This document shows, piece by piece, positions 1 through 12,098 of a DNA stretch of 64,000 nt. The notes beneath the pieces are model-generated. The model was not told where the DNA came from. It did not search any database and saw only the letters and a list, made by a program, of their open reading frames with translations. The stretch comes from Paguma larvata (taxonomy: Eukaryota > Chordata > Mammalia > Carnivora > Viverridae): the NCBI GenBank assembly GCA_030068075.1, contig CM057829.1, positions 85,427,132 to 85,491,131 on the forward strand. Direction: 5' to 3'. A program made the position numbers and the translations under genes. Numbering within the stretch: the stretch's first letter is position 1; the number at the start of each line of letters is the position of its first letter.

Positions 1-1671
1 CCGCTTAACTGACTAAATGATAGTAAATACTTATATTCTTGTAAGAAACAAGGATAACAGCAATAGCATACAGGCAAAGGCCTCCTCATTAAAATGCGTG
101 TGAGCAATACTCTGTTGAATTTGGGAAGATTCATCACCCTCGTGTTGAAGCTCTCTGCTGCAGAGCTGACGTGCAATCCCTGAGCCGCAGCCAGCTTTGC
201 AAGGCTGACCTGGAGAGCCATTGTGTACCGGCACACCAGAGTGGCAGCATTCAGTTTCTACAACTAGACTTCTTTTTTAGGTTGTTTGAATCGGTGTGGG
301 AAGAATGGAAGCCGTAGCATCTGGAGATAGATAGAGGTCATCTGAACTCATTTTCTGTATACTACTGCAGAAAGGATAGAGATATTTAACTTTTTTTTAT
401 CATCCATTCCAGCAAATAAATGTGAACCTACTATAGAGTGCTGTGTGTCCAGCACCAATAACATTTCAGATAGGTTGAGTTGAGGCCACTGTGAAACAAA
501 CAGCATTTCCCTGAAACTAAATGCAAACAAACAGAAACTCTTTCTCCATGAAAGTATCTAAATATGATTAAGAGTAGGTGCCACTTAAGACCATATTTAT
601 GGTGAAGCTCTACATCAGTGTGGCTCTCACCTTGTAAAATAACAACTTGCAAACTCAAGTAAACCTCCCTCTAATGGAGAATCAAGGCTGTTTTCTAAAA
701 ATACCACAGAACATAATAAGGACTTAGAGTATCTTAGGGAAAATACTTCCCCAAGCAGCAGAATGCCTTATTTGGATTGGGCACTAAACTAGCACCAGCT
801 CTAAATAACCTGCCAAATGGATGGTCAATCTTATTTCAATGTCTTTGCCCCAGTAGACCCCTTCCTTCGCTCTTAATAACCCCACCTGTTTTCCTAAGTC
901 CAAAAAAAAGGCTATCAACAAGGCACTAAATGTGTGTTTTCCGTACTTCTGATCTAGATTTGAAATCTTTCCAAACTAATTTTCCTCCAAGAAATTTTCC
1001 CCTAGGAAGTTTCACAATTAATAGATTCCTTGTTCTTTAGCCTTTGAACTACCATACACAGTTTTGTGGGTACAATATCAATGAAATCTATCCGTGCCTC
1101 CTTGTTCAATGACAACATGAGAAGCAACAGTCATCAATAGATTCACACTGAAGTTTATTCCCACGGCTCTACTTTGCGACCCAAGACTATAGGTTTCTAC
1201 CCAGGCAAATAAAGTCCAATTATGGAAATACTATGATGTAGGCTTTTCAAAGAAAAACTGACCAGAAGATATCCCAAACAAAAGCCCAGATGAATAGCAC
1301 TTACTGGATTAAACTACACGGAAGAAATGAATTAATACTAATTAGGAGCAATTATTTATTATTAACCTATCTTAATCCATTCCTAACTTCTGTTCCTTGA
1401 GGTATGAGGGTGCCCAAGCAGAGAAAACGGAGAAAATCTTACAGGAGTTTCGATAATGTGACTGTACAAGCATCTAAAATCTAAAAGTTAAAATCATGCT
1501 ACTGATGTTGGTGAACTTTATACTGTATATTTTTTTAAAAAAGAAATATTAGTAATATTAGTAGATTATTTAAGAAGTTGTAGGCTAATTAAAACAAAAC
1601 TAGCAATCTTCAAAATCAGTGATTATTGTATATATTAAATAAGGTCAAATTCCATGCTCTGGGAATGTATT
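1..1671. other. Unique AT-rich non-coding stretch
   Basis: No repeat family, RNA gene or coding exon is recognised here. The longest open frames are 60-75 codons on the minus strand (31-234, 348-530, 431-658). They overlap in different frames and show no domain or splice context, so they are best read as chance. Confidence 0.6.
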
Positions 1672-1845
1672 TTTCCAGCTTTACTGATGTATCATTGACA
1701 AATAAAATCGTAAGAAATCTAAAGTGCATGTGGTGATCTCACATACAGATACATTGTGAAGGGGTTTCCCCCATGGAGTTAAGTAGCACATCCATCGCTT
1801 CACATGATGATAATAAAATATTGTACCCTTTAACTAAAATAAAAA
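1672..1845 (-). mobile_element. Ancient L1M 3'-UTR fragment
   Basis: Reads as the reverse complement of an old mammalian L1 3' region. It carries the 'CTTTACTGATGTATCATTGACA' type motif (usual form TTACTGAGATATAATTGACA) followed by the block 'acatacagatacattgtga'. The same element type recurs, better preserved, at 41029-41482. It is strongly diverged and both ends are ragged. Confidence 0.55.
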
Positions 1846-2477
1846 TCCACAAGTCCAAATTGATGCAAATAAATATGTGAATAAATACATCATGGGAGAG
1901 AAAAAAAATTCTTTGATATAGAAGGAGTTAGAAATCACCATTTTGCAACATCATGGTAATAATTGATTCGGATAAAAATTATCAAGGAATGCCGCCTCGA
2001 GCTATTTCTTAATTACAAAGAGAAAAACTGTTACTTTACAGGAGAATCTCGGTAGAGGCACTTAAACTGAGTGGTGAAAGTTAAGATCACGAGTAATGGG
2101 AGTAAGCTAATCGTTGTGCTACCTGCTATGAAGCCTCAAGGAAAATACAGCATCATCGCTTTGTATTCTCATGAAAGATACAGGACCTAATGTCTAATCA
2201 TGAGTTAATATCAAACACACGCAAACAGAGGACGTTCTATCAAGTAACTAGCCTGTACGTTTTTAAAATGTCAAGATCATGAATGACAAAGAAAAACAGA
2301 AATAGTTCCAGAATAAAGAGACATGATTACTTCATCGATGCATGCACTTGGGTTAGAACTTGGACTAGAAAGAGAAATAACTATAGAAAACATCCTCAAG
2401 ACAATTGATAAAATTTGAATATGAACCATGGATTACATAATAGTAATATATCAGTGTTAATTTTTTTTAATTTTATA
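1846..2477. other. Unique AT-rich non-coding stretch
   Basis: No repeat or gene is recognised. Composition is AT-rich with short A and T runs. Confidence 0.55.
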
Positions 2478-2735
2478 CTTGCAGTTATGTAGGTTATGTA
2501 AGAGAATATATTTTTTTCCTAGTAAATACACTCTGAAGTCATCGGGACAGAGGGGAATGAAGTCTAAGACTTATTCTCAAGTGTTTCAGAAAAAAAAACA
2601 TTTAGAACGAGTGACAGAGAATGATAGAGCAATGGGGCAAAATGTAAGCCAGTGGTGTTTCTGGCTAAGGGTACGTGCACAGTTCTTTGTACTGTTCGTC
2701 TCATATCACTGTAAGTTTAAAATAATGTAATAACA
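2478..2735 (+). mobile_element. Ancient L1M-type 3'-end fragment (provisional)
   Basis: Resembles a widespread old mammalian L1 3'-end block: 'tatgtaagagaatat', then 'aagtcatcgggacagagggg', 'acttattctcaagtgtttcag', an A-rich spacer, and 'gttctttgtactgttc' followed by 'actgtaagtttaaaat'. The order of these blocks fits the family as I recall it. An 83-codon frame (2479-2730) runs along it and is a by-product, not a gene. Confidence 0.45.
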
Positions 2736-3187
2736 ACAAGTAAGAACTAAAGGAGCGCAAGGTAATACTTTCTCAGGAGACTATGGGAAACTTACAAAAA
2801 TATTATACAACAGATTTGGAATTGCAGGAACATAGAAAGAATCATACACACCTATGCTAGGTGACCCTTAGCAAGGAGGGGACATGAGATTGTGTGCCAC
2901 TAGGCTATACGTAATCCCAGGCCCAATCTGGCTCAGTCCCCTTGGTGGAGAGTGGCTCCATCTCTAGTGGCCAGCATGTGCCACGCTACTCAGTTAACAA
3001 GAGGTCCCTATCTTAGCTACATGATGCGAAGCATTCAGAGCTGCATGTGTGTGGCTAGTTAGAGACTAGTGTGCTTATTTGGAAGATAATTATGTAAACT
3101 CTTCAATAATGTATAACTATTCTTTATCCAGTGTCCACAGCAGGACTGCTTTCAAATTGAGCTGTAGACATTTAGAAGAGAGACAGA
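2736..3187. other. Unassigned stretch
   Basis: No recognisable repeat or exon. A moderately GC-rich patch at about 2860-3060 could be a decayed repeat, but I cannot place it. Confidence 0.5.
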
Positions 3188-3280
3188 GAAGGAAGGAAGG
3201 AAGGAAGGAAGGAAAGAAGGAAGGAAGGAAGGAAGGAAGGAAGGAAGGAAGGAAGGAAGGAAGGAAGGAAGGAAGGAAAA
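3188..3280 (+). repeat. (GGAA)n microsatellite
   Basis: About 22 tandem GGAA units with a single interruption (GGAAAGAA) near 3213. The uninterrupted block downstream of it has about 16 units. The interruption and length suggest a locus that is variable between individuals. In other mammals long GGAA arrays can be bound by ETS-family factors; whether this one is used is unknown. Confidence 0.95.
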
Positions 3281-3439
3281 TCACATAATTTTTGAGGAGT
3301 ACACCAATTCCATAAAATGAGGGACCCTGAAAAGTAACAATAGATTTGAGTCATATAAAATATATGAACACAGGACTGAATATACGAATCAGAAGAGTAG
3401 GACTTTGCAGAGTTTTTCAGGTAAGCTGAAAATTTCTTA

Positions 3440-3656
3440 GGGTGCCAGGGTGACTCAGTCAGATAAGCTTCGGACTTCAGCTCGGGTCAGGATCTCAGAG
3501 TTCATGAGTTCAAACTCTGACTCGAGTCTCTGCCATTAGCGCAGAGCCTACTTCAGATCCTCAGTACCCCTCTCTCCACCCTTTCCCTGCTTGCGTGGCA
3601 CTCTCTCTCTCTCTCTTTCTCTCTGTCTCTCAAAAATAAATAAACATTAAAAAGAA
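3440..3656 (+). mobile_element. Carnivore tRNA-Lys SINE, older copy
   Basis: tRNA-derived head 'gtgccagggtgactcagtca', diverged body, CT-rich block (3600-3630), then 'caaaaataaataaacatt' tail. Many substitutions in the tRNA-like part ('attagcgcagagcctacttc') make it older than the copies near 13.7, 26.2 or 63.2 kb. No clear flanking duplication was found. Confidence 0.92.
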
Positions 3657-5504
3657 AAGGAAAACTTCTTAGACATAAGGACTCTCTTTTGATAAATGGC
3701 TAATGCCCCTAAATAAGAAGAATGTCTTCATATCTTACTTGGTTAGCCCCAAAATACCACTGCTGGGAAGACTGGCCTCCCTGCTAATGGCTTTAAATCT
3801 CCCGCACCAAATCTCAAACTGTAGGAAGTCTTTTGAATCTCAAATTCATCCTCTGCTACATTGGGTGCTATTAGTGTTTATGATCTAGGATTGTAATTAT
3901 TACAATTTTTAAATGGTTTTAAAGTATGTAGCACAGTGCCTGGCAAACAATCAGACCTCACCCGAGGAACACAAACCACAGTATTTCTGCCTAGAAGGAC
4001 ATGTGCTCGGCAATCACAAAGGCTGTTTCTTACCAGCTTCCATCACCTCTCTCAAAATGATACATGTAAGTAACCTTTCCCTTACAAGTCAGGCAGCACA
4101 TGCGTTGAAAACCTACTCAGAATAGTAAACATCCAGTTCTTGTCTTCGACCTTAACACCAGTTCATTTCCTGGGTCAATCCGACACTGGTGCCGAAGAGC
4201 TTATCTGTTCCTATTTATGGCGGCTCGGAAACAGCTGCAGGAGCACAGAGCTCACCGCACAAGCCACCTTCCAGAGGCTGCACGCAGGTACTGCCGGTTA
4301 CCGGAAATGCCTTTTGTCACACCCTGGGATCAAATACATTTTATTCTATTTGTCATTGTTTTAATTGAACGTTTTAAAAATATCTCTTTTTAATTATATT
4401 AAGAGTTCTATTTCAACTCCCAAGTCTCTATTAAACACACACACGCACACACACACACCTGCTACCATTATAGACAGATCAGTCAATTACCTTTATGGAA
4501 AAGGTGAAATAGGAAACAGTTTTCTGACTGTGGGGCACAGCACTTTCCTGTTTTCCTAGAGGTGACATGTTCATAGGAAAAGCTGTCGGAAGGAGCTATT
4601 TCTGTTTGGGCATAGAGAATAATCCCTAGACGTGATGTCATTTCAGATTGATTCCCCTCTCGGTGTTCCTTTGCATATGTTGTTATTTATTTTAAGAAAA
4701 CACGCAGAGAAAGGATATATAACAGGAAAAACACATTCTCCCGTGAGGGCTTTAAAACAGCTCTTAGGTAAGTAAGTTCCAAGAACAATAATTCATCTTT
4801 TTTGGATTTACAAATCTCACTTATCTAAGAAGGCAAAATAGAAAAATAGAAGAGAACAGACCCTCAGGGACCCTATCGCTCATGTACAGTATTTCTCTTG
4901 CTTTCTCTCTCCCTCTTTCTGAAGTCTTAACTTTCATGTGTAAGCGTCCTCCAATCTCTCCTGGTTCTCCATTTCCCAGACAGACTTCTAGAAAGAACAG
5001 TCCTTGACCAGGGGCTCCATGTGCTTTTCCCATGTTTGCAGCACCTCTGCCCTGTGGCTCCTGTGCTCCTAGGACCTCCAAGCTTGGCATCAATCCCTTA
5101 GGTGCTGAGCCAATGGATATGTCTAACCTCATCATGCTTAAGAACTCCAAGGCACTCGTTGAAACCATTCCCCATTGTTCCCCACTAGTCCTCCACCCAA
5201 ATCTCTGCTTTCTCATACTTCAATTCTTTGAGGCCTCCCTTTCCTTCAATATTGGTGCTCCTGCTCTCTTCCTCCCCTCCTCGCTCTTAGATGTAGAACT
5301 AACTTTTCCCAGAGCTGCAAATTCCACCTAGATACCAGTGACTCCTACGTGAGCCTGACTTCTCTCCTATAAATCCTCTTTACTGGACGAGTCGCTTGGA
5401 TATCCAGTACCTCAAACCCCCACATTCCAGAACAGAGTTTTAGGTCTTCCCACTCTGAGCTCTGAGCCTTCTGCTGTGCTCCTCTCTGTGGGTACCAACT
5501 ATAG
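3657..5504. other. Unassigned stretch with small overlapping frames
   Basis: Holds a short CA repeat (4434-4458) and overlapping open frames on both strands at 4821-5331 (131 codons minus, 99 codons plus). The frames share the same DNA, have no recognisable domain and lack splice-site support, so no gene is called. Wording at about 5340-5460 faintly recalls L2 internal sequence, too weak to annotate. Confidence 0.5.
4434..4458 (+). repeat. (CA)n microsatellite, short
   Basis: Twelve CA-type dinucleotides with one CG interruption. Confidence 0.9.
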
Positions 5505-5735
5505 CAATAACAGCAGTTAACATATACTCAGTGCTTGGTGTGCGCTAAGCAGTTTGCTAAGTTTTTCATCTGCACGCTTACATGTCGCGCTCACCACAAC
5601 TGGAAGGATACCATTATTATACCCATTTTGCAGATGAGGAACGGGAGGCACAGCATCATTACAGAAGCTTGCACAATCACACAGGGAGTGACAGACTGAG
5701 ACAGAAGGACTCCAGAGACAGGGGCTTCACTATTT
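5505..5735 (-). mobile_element. MIR SINE
   Basis: Reverse complement of MIR, nearly full length. It shows 'cagtgcttggtgtgcgctaa', 'ccattattatacccatttt', 'gcagatgaggaacgggaggc' and 'cttgcacaatcacacaggga', in the order expected for the minus strand. This is an ancient mammalian tRNA-derived SINE with typical divergence. Confidence 0.85.
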
Positions 5736-5929
5736 GTACCACCTCTTCTCCGTCTCTACCTTTTTCTCATGGTTGATAATGCACTCTGTCAGTTCTAACT
5801 CTCCGATAGTGCTTGACCTGGTCCCCTCTGCGGTAGCCTTGGTTTAATCTTGATGCTGTCACGCAGTTAAATAAAAACCTCTTTCGTTCTTATTTAGTAT
5901 AGCTACCGATTCTTGCCCCTTCAGCTCTA

Positions 5930-6105
5930 TTCTCCACATTACTTGTAGGAGTCATCTCCAAAACACCAATCTGATCACCTCAGACTGCAAACTGCTTACC
6001 GTGATATACAAGATTAGGCTCCTGTCTACTTTCCCAGACTCATGTTTCTGTTTCTGTGCTTACAAATGTTTTTATTACACCAGCACATGCCCCTGGTTTT
6101 TAAAA
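5930..6105 (+). mobile_element. L2 fragment
   Basis: L2 ORF2-end/3' sequence pattern: 'ccaatctgatcacctcagac', 'actgcttaccgtgatatac' and 'ttaggctcctgtctactttcc' correspond to the family blocks that read roughly 'cctcacgatctggcccc' further on. Diverged. Confidence 0.5.
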
Positions 6106-7058
6106 AAACCTATTGGATAGAACTGATTTTTAAAGTAGTATTCTGGGTTTATTTTTAATAACTGTAACATATTCTTTCTCCTCTTAAACTATGAGAGTCA
6201 TGACATTTTATTTCAGAGAGGTTAATTCTGACATCTGTATTGTTTCTGTTACCTCTGGGTATTTTGTTCTAAATGTTTATTTTGCCTCTCTTTCACTTGG
6301 GGGCTTTTGCCTAGGCCTAATCTCTTATGCCAGAGGTTGTTTAAAAAGCTAACTGGCAGCTTTCTGTGTATGGAAGAGCTGGGTCAATAACTAAGCATGT
6401 TTCACTTTGAGGTGACTTGAGTGGGAGCCATATTTTCACTGGGGAATTCTTTGACTTCCCCTTGGATCAGCTCAATATGTGAAGAACTTTTTTCTTGAGC
6501 CATTCTGTTCCCCAGAGAAGATTCTTCAATATTCTGTCTACAGCGTAGACTGGATGGGGACAAGGGAACAGAAATCAGTCATCCTCTGATGAAGCTTTTC
6601 ACTTAACACTCCTGCATTTGCCCTAAATCCCACGTATTTCTTGTTCGATTACTACAGAGAAATAACCCACAATCCCTTGTCTGAGGGTCACACATCTAGG
6701 GAGGGAAATAGTAGTTGAGATTTAAGTTTCATATCCAGACACAACCAGGGCTTTTGTTTGCACCACTTTCAGTTCTGGACTTCCCTTCTGGAACTTTCAC
6801 ATTTACACTATCGCTAGGTTTTAACTATTTCTGCATTTGAAGGAGCAAATAAGCCCTCCCCCACCTCTCCTGTATAACTTTTGCTCCACAGTATGTAACC
6901 TTTATTCTATCCAGTGCTGCTACTCAGCTGGAATTCACCAGTTCAGCCGTGCCAGCTTTTGAAAGAGAAGTACTCTGGTACTTGTTGGTCATCAGCTACC
7001 ACCGCAAAACCCCTATGCACCCTCTTGTCACACAGCATCTCCTGGGAACCCCCCACTT
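6106..7058. other. Unassigned stretch
   Basis: No firm call. Some phrases (for example 'cttgggggcttttgcctagg') faintly recall antisense L1M, but the match is too loose to annotate. Confidence 0.45.
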
Positions 7059-7118
7059 CACACAAACACACACAGATCCACACAGACACACACACACACA
7101 TGCACACACACACACACC
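7059..7118 (+). repeat. (CA)n microsatellite, imperfect
   Basis: CA repeats broken by CAGATC, CAGA and TG interruptions. It produces three overlapping spurious open frames at 6914-7218. Confidence 0.9.
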
Positions 7119-7954
7119 TCTTCACAGGAAACAGATAGTACCCTGAAATAGGATTGTTGAAGGGTTTAATGAAGACACCATTGACATAGATGTGGACAGA
7201 GTTAAGGGAAATCAACAAACGTCAGAACAGGATCCCAGAATCATCAAGATTTGAAAGCTCTCAACTCCTCTAAGCGTGAAGGGACGAGGAAACAGCAGGG
7301 TTGTCACAACCAAGCACAGCTATAGCTACGGAGTGAGTGACCACCCTGCAGGAGCTGCGGTCATAGATGGAGCACAATAGGAACCGCCAAACTTTGGCCC
7401 AGGAAGGAAGCAGCCTGTGGAATAAAGACCTTAACACTCCTCCCAATCCACCCTCCTCGCCATGCCGGTATTCACTGAAGAACAAGAAGCCAAGGCAAAG
7501 AGCGAGGGAGCCCTCTTGGCCTGAAGGGCCAGGTGGAGAGCAGACCGTGACAGAGATCATGCAGCCCACTACTGTCTCAGCAGAGGGTCCCCAGAAAACT
7601 CCTCCAGCATTCCATCTGACAGTCCTTTTGTTGCTTGGACCCTGTGCCATTGCTATTTTCAAATCTGTTAAATATTATCTCTACTCTTATTAATTTGGTT
7701 AATTCACAAAATGTAACAACCTTTCATCCACTAATATCTTCTCTCTCATTCTCTTTTTCCCTGTGGATCTATACATATGTTTGTGTTCAGGCGGGGTAGC
7801 GAAAAGGAAGTCTAGATTTGACTTTAATGACCATTTCTTTCGATTCAACCTCCCAAGCCTTTTGCAGATCTTCATGCATGTTATGCTGGCTCATCCCTCC
7901 ATAGCTTCTTCATCCACCTGGAAAGATGTCCATTCATCTGGACTCCGCTCTTAT
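7119..7954. other. Unassigned stretch, possible decayed repeat
   Basis: Overlapping frames of 130 codons (minus, 7270-7662) and 108 codons (plus, 7367-7693) cover the same bases. A GC-richer block at 7270-7640 reads like an old interspersed repeat internal region, but I cannot name the family. No start, splice or domain evidence supports a gene. Confidence 0.4.
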
Positions 7955-8190
7955 TCAAGTCGGCTCAGAAACTCCCTCCTCTGGGAAGCCCTGCCTGTCC
8001 CTCCCTCTGTCCTTGTTAAGTGTCCTCCTTCTTGCTGTTATAGCACCGCTGTGTGCTTTTCCTGCTTTGCTGCGATTGTGTATTTCTACCTCTCCAATGA
8101 CACTATTAGCTCCCTAAGAACAGAAATGGTGTATTTCTGTTTCGTGGTTCTCAATCTTACCGGATCTGATCCTTCTATTTAGAAGCATAT
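7955..8190 (+). mobile_element. L2 3'-end fragment
   Basis: L2 3' blocks in order: 'ctgggaagccctgcctgtcc', a CT-rich middle, 'ttagctccctaagaacagaa' (the L2 'gctccatgagggcaggg' position), then 'tttctgtttcgtggttc'. A 139-codon frame at 7763-8182 crosses the L2 boundary and is not a gene. Confidence 0.6.
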
Positions 8191-8400
8191 TTAGTCCCTT
8201 CACTATCGTGAAATGAAATCTATAGTTAATGCAACTTACATAAACACACACTTAAAATATCAATAAGCCTGATAGCCTGGCAGCAGCCCGCAGTGTTTCC
8301 TGCTGCACAGGAGTGAAGCACTGACTCTTGGGACCCAGAGGCAGAGCCAGAACCAGAGCGGCATCCCTGTACCCTAGGAAGACCTAACACAGTCTCACTG

Positions 8401-8493
8401 TGGCTTCAGGTCTGTGATGTGCGGGATCGCACGTGATGTGTGGGGCCTTTCTGCATCACCTACGTGATCCCACACATCACAGACCTGAAGCCA
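8401..8493. repeat. Near-perfect inverted repeat (hairpin)
   Basis: Left arm 8401-8434 and right arm 8462-8493 are reverse complements apart from one substitution (8422 against 8472) and a 2-base GC insertion at 8429-8430. The stem is 21 bp, then 6 bp, then 4 bp, with a 27-base loop. The arms match no repeat family I recognise, and no terminal motif or flanking duplication marks a transposon. In minus-strand RNA the single mismatch would be a G-U wobble. Confidence 0.9.
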
Positions 8494-10695
8494 AGTAAGT
8501 GTGCACAAACTTTGTGCACAAACTCGTGACTATTTAAATCACAACAAACCACTGATAATTAGACCTTTCCTCAAGTTCACAATCTTCAAAGTTGAGATAA
8601 TTAATAACTTCGAAGCTGAAGATTTTCAGATTAAAGGCCGCAATCTTCATCTGACTATTAAAATGGAAATGGCTATCTGAAATGAGTTCTGTTTTAAGGA
8701 TAGCATCAGTCTTTAGGAGGCGGTCTGAATACTTAGGTGGAAGTTTTTGGTTTTATTCTAAATGGGAAGAACTGGGCAAAAACCCAGCAGGGTCCTACCA
8801 GTTACTATGTATCATTAAGAACAGCTTTTTAGGGGATAATTATTTTAGTAAAAAAGTCCAGTTCTTTTAGGAAAAAAAAAAATCCTGAACTTAGTTAACT
8901 CATTAAGGATGTGTGAAAATTCTAGACTCTGAATAAGATCAGATTAGAAGTTTGCAGACCTTAGAAAAACATGTGCATGCATTTCAAATCTATGTCTGTA
9001 TGAAGGTCAGTGAATTTCAAGTATTATGCAAACACTATTATGATATCAGTATATAAATACTATTGACCATATAATACACAATGCCATTCCAATCATTTGA
9101 AATGATATTTGCTTTACATGTTGCTCTAAATATAATAAAGCATCATTCCATGTTCAAAAGAAGTCAAAGAAATGTCAGCTATAGTATGAGGGAGTCACAG
9201 AAGGAAATTATTTATACTTAAGGAAGCTGTACATCAATATGTAAATCCTTAAACAGAATACAATTTTAATTAGTCTGATATATGCAACTATGGGAAGAAC
9301 TACATCGTAGCACCCAATGCAGACAGCTACAGATGTGTGCTATGAGAGACTCAGACACCGCAAGTAACTTTCCCATCAGTATCTCAAGTTTCCAAAATGA
9401 TGAACAACTCAGTATGTTCTGAACCAAGCGAAAGACAATCTTTCTGTGATTTACACAATATTCACATTCTTGGGAAAGTCAGCATACATAAATAAAACGG
9501 AGTTAGGCTCTGGATTCAGATAATCACAAAAACACAACTCGCCCCTATTGTCACTGAGTACGCTATTCCCTCACGTTTTCCCCTTTCTCAAATTAGGGAT
9601 TTCGTCTTACAGGCGATGGCTTCTTACAGTCTCTTTCTACTAGGTGGCAGTCAAGATCAGCAAACTTCGTCAGCTGCTCAGTGTCACTTAGGGTTCTCTG
9701 CTTTGGGTTTAATTATTATAGAAAATGCCATTTTAAAGGATTATGCTGTGATTGAGCATTGAAACAAATAGCTGTTCACAAGCATGGAAGCAGAGCAATG
9801 GGGCATCATTTTGAAATTTTAAAATATTCATCTTTGGAAGAATGACCATCATTCAATATGGTTTTTTCCAAAGGAACATTAAGTTCCTGCCTCCTTGAAG
9901 AAGGAAGAGCACGTTCATTCCTTAAGAAATGAAGTACCATCAATACCTGGTGGCTTACATTTTTTCTTAATTAAACGTATGCAAGGATTGTTCATCACAT
10001 GTCTCTCAGTGCAGCAGACAGCAGGAGAATTTGTAAATCCCTCTGAGTAGGGAAAAGAAATTTCGAAGGAACAAGAGCTATGGAGACTGACCTGGGTGTC
10101 ATGCACAACTGTAGTAAAGGCACCGTGTCATGGTTTAACCTGCAGCATTTCCTCTTCTCAGTTACGTAAAATAGTAGTACATCTTAACCAATCATATCTT
10201 ATGTCAAATGAACTATGATATACAGATGTCTTGCGAAATACTTTGAAATCCTGTGGAATCTGAACAATTCTTCATTGTAAAGGACGGTCCTACAAATTGC
10301 AAGATATCTAGAATTATTGGTTCCTGATGGCTAAATATTATGATTGTGATGAGAAAAAATAGCCCATAAATTGCAAAACACCACCAGGAAAGGAGGTGGG
10401 CATTGAGTATTGCTTCTGTTGGGAATTGCCACCCTAACACCCTAATTCTGTTGGGAATTGCTTTTTCCAGGAACCAGTACCTAACAGGTGTTCCAGAAGT
10501 GCTTTTCAAAGAATGATTAATGAATAGCTAAACTGTAGAATTTCCCAGCAGGTTGAATATTACTGGCTCAGCCATTGACCCTTGCTCAAGGATGCATCAT
10601 TAGATTATTCCTACTCTGGGCTTTAGTTCACTTACATAAAAATTTTGCTCTCTATTTAGTAGTGCATTGTTTTAGCAATGAGATCATAGCATTAT
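8494..10695. other. Unique AT-rich non-coding stretch
   Basis: A 2.2-kb block in which I recognise no repeat or exon. It begins with a two-copy direct repeat ('tgtgcacaaact' twice within 8502-8525). Near 10420-10465 the phrase 'ctgttgggaattgc' occurs twice about 35 bases apart. A weak MIR-like phrase lies at about 10600-10650. Frames of 63-98 codons are unsupported. Confidence 0.5.
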
Positions 10696-10830
10696 TCATT
10701 TGTTTATTCTATGGACACACATTCAACAAAAATTTATTAACCAATTTTCCATGAGCCAGACATTGCATGAAGTACTGTGACAACACGGTAAAACAATCTA
10801 ATTAGAGCTAATATAGAATGTTTTGCAGTA
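10696..10830 (-). mobile_element. L2 3'-end fragment
   Basis: Reverse complement of the L2 terminus: 'cattcaacaaaaatttatta', 'atgagccagacattgcatga', then 'gtgacaacacggtaaaac'. Short and diverged. Confidence 0.55.
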
Positions 10831-11881
10831 TAGCATATGCAAATTCTGCTCTTACTTATACTGTCACAGGCAGAGAATTAAACAATAATAATAAGATGAA
10901 ATAAACACCCTCAAGATGGTGAGGGGTATAAATATGTTCATTTGAGTTTTGTCATACTAATTCATTTTGCCAGTGACAAATACCTTCTGATCCGGGATAC
11001 AGATATCACTGTCACTTAAGTGTCTCTGGAGGCTACTATAAAACTTCCATTTATGTGGGATTCTTGTGGCTTACTGGAGAAAATTATTAAGGAATAAAAA
11101 TTAAGGAATACTTATTAAGGAAAGTGAGCATGGCATTTTTATTTTACATCGATAAACCTAAGAGACGCTCTCAATGACAAATATTGAAATGAGAAGTCTC
11201 TACACCAAGCTTTTATTCCTCATTTATTTTTTCAAGAGCTGTACAATTGAAGTCTCCAAATGGAACCAGCAATGCCCAGGAGTGTACCTCTACAGGCTTT
11301 CTAGCCAGAGAGGACCTGAACACTCTCCACACTGAACATAGACAATTTACACATGTCACTCATCCTGTCAAACATAATACGAAGTGGAAGACTGATTCAA
11401 ACTCCTCATTTCCTCAATGTAGTGAGTAATTTGATGATATAATCCCTAACTAACAATTTTATTACTAGATACATTTTAATGTACCTTTTAAAAAGTACAT
11501 TACTGAAATTATTAAATTCCAAAAAAACTAATTAGTTTACAGATTATAGTCAATGTTTAAATGAATTTTCTCTTTTTCTTCTTTCTTATACCAACACATA
11601 CATCTACCTCAGACTCCACATTTTGAAAGAAAATAATGAAAGATGACTAGACCTCAGAAATAAAAATTAAATTATTAAGTGAAGTAGGTTTGCCTCAAGC
11701 CATCTTGTTGAGTTATTAGTGTGGCTGAAAAGATTACACTAAAGGTCACTGAAATCTAATTTTTATGTTATTATATATTCATCATTATATCAAAATGTTT
11801 CTCTTTTCACAAAAATGGTAGAAAATAACTTAAAGATATGATTACCGACCCTTCAGTGATGTCAGATTTATTTTTTAAGAG
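10831..11881. other. Unique AT-rich non-coding stretch
   Basis: No family recognised. At 11080-11120 'attaaggaa' occurs three times at short, uneven spacing. A 60-codon frame (11247-11429) has no support. Confidence 0.5.
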
Positions 11882-12098
11882 TCAAACGCACCATTTTTTT
11901 ATTTTTGAGAGAGAGAGAGCACAAGCAAGGGAAGGGCAGAGAGAGAGGGAAGGAGACAGAGGATCTGAAGTGGGCTCTATGCTGACAGCAGAGAGCCCGA
12001 TGTGGAACTCAAACTCACGAACCTGAAATCATGAACTGAGTCGAAGTCCGATGCTGAACCGATTGAGCCACCCAGGTGCCCCTCAAAGACACCATTTT
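11882..12098 (-). mobile_element. Carnivore SINE with target-site duplication
   Basis: Element body at about 11898-12082, minus strand, ending in the tRNA head complement 'gagccacccaggtgcccc'. Flanks 'tcaaacgcaccatttt' (11882-11897) and 'tcaaagacaccatttt' (12083-12098) match at 14 of 16 bases. That is the expected L1-driven duplication, aged by two substitutions. Confidence 0.95.

Noticed and set aside
5032..5331. 99-codon frame as a small protein gene
   Set aside because: It overlaps a 131-codon frame on the other strand. No domain, no splice sites, composition like the flanks.
6914..7218. Three open frames across the CA repeat
   Set aside because: Simple-repeat translation (His-Thr and Val-Cys runs) without coding evidence.
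7270..7693. 130/108-codon overlapping frames as a gene
   Set aside because: Same DNA on both strands, in a block that looks like an old repeat; no recognisable product.
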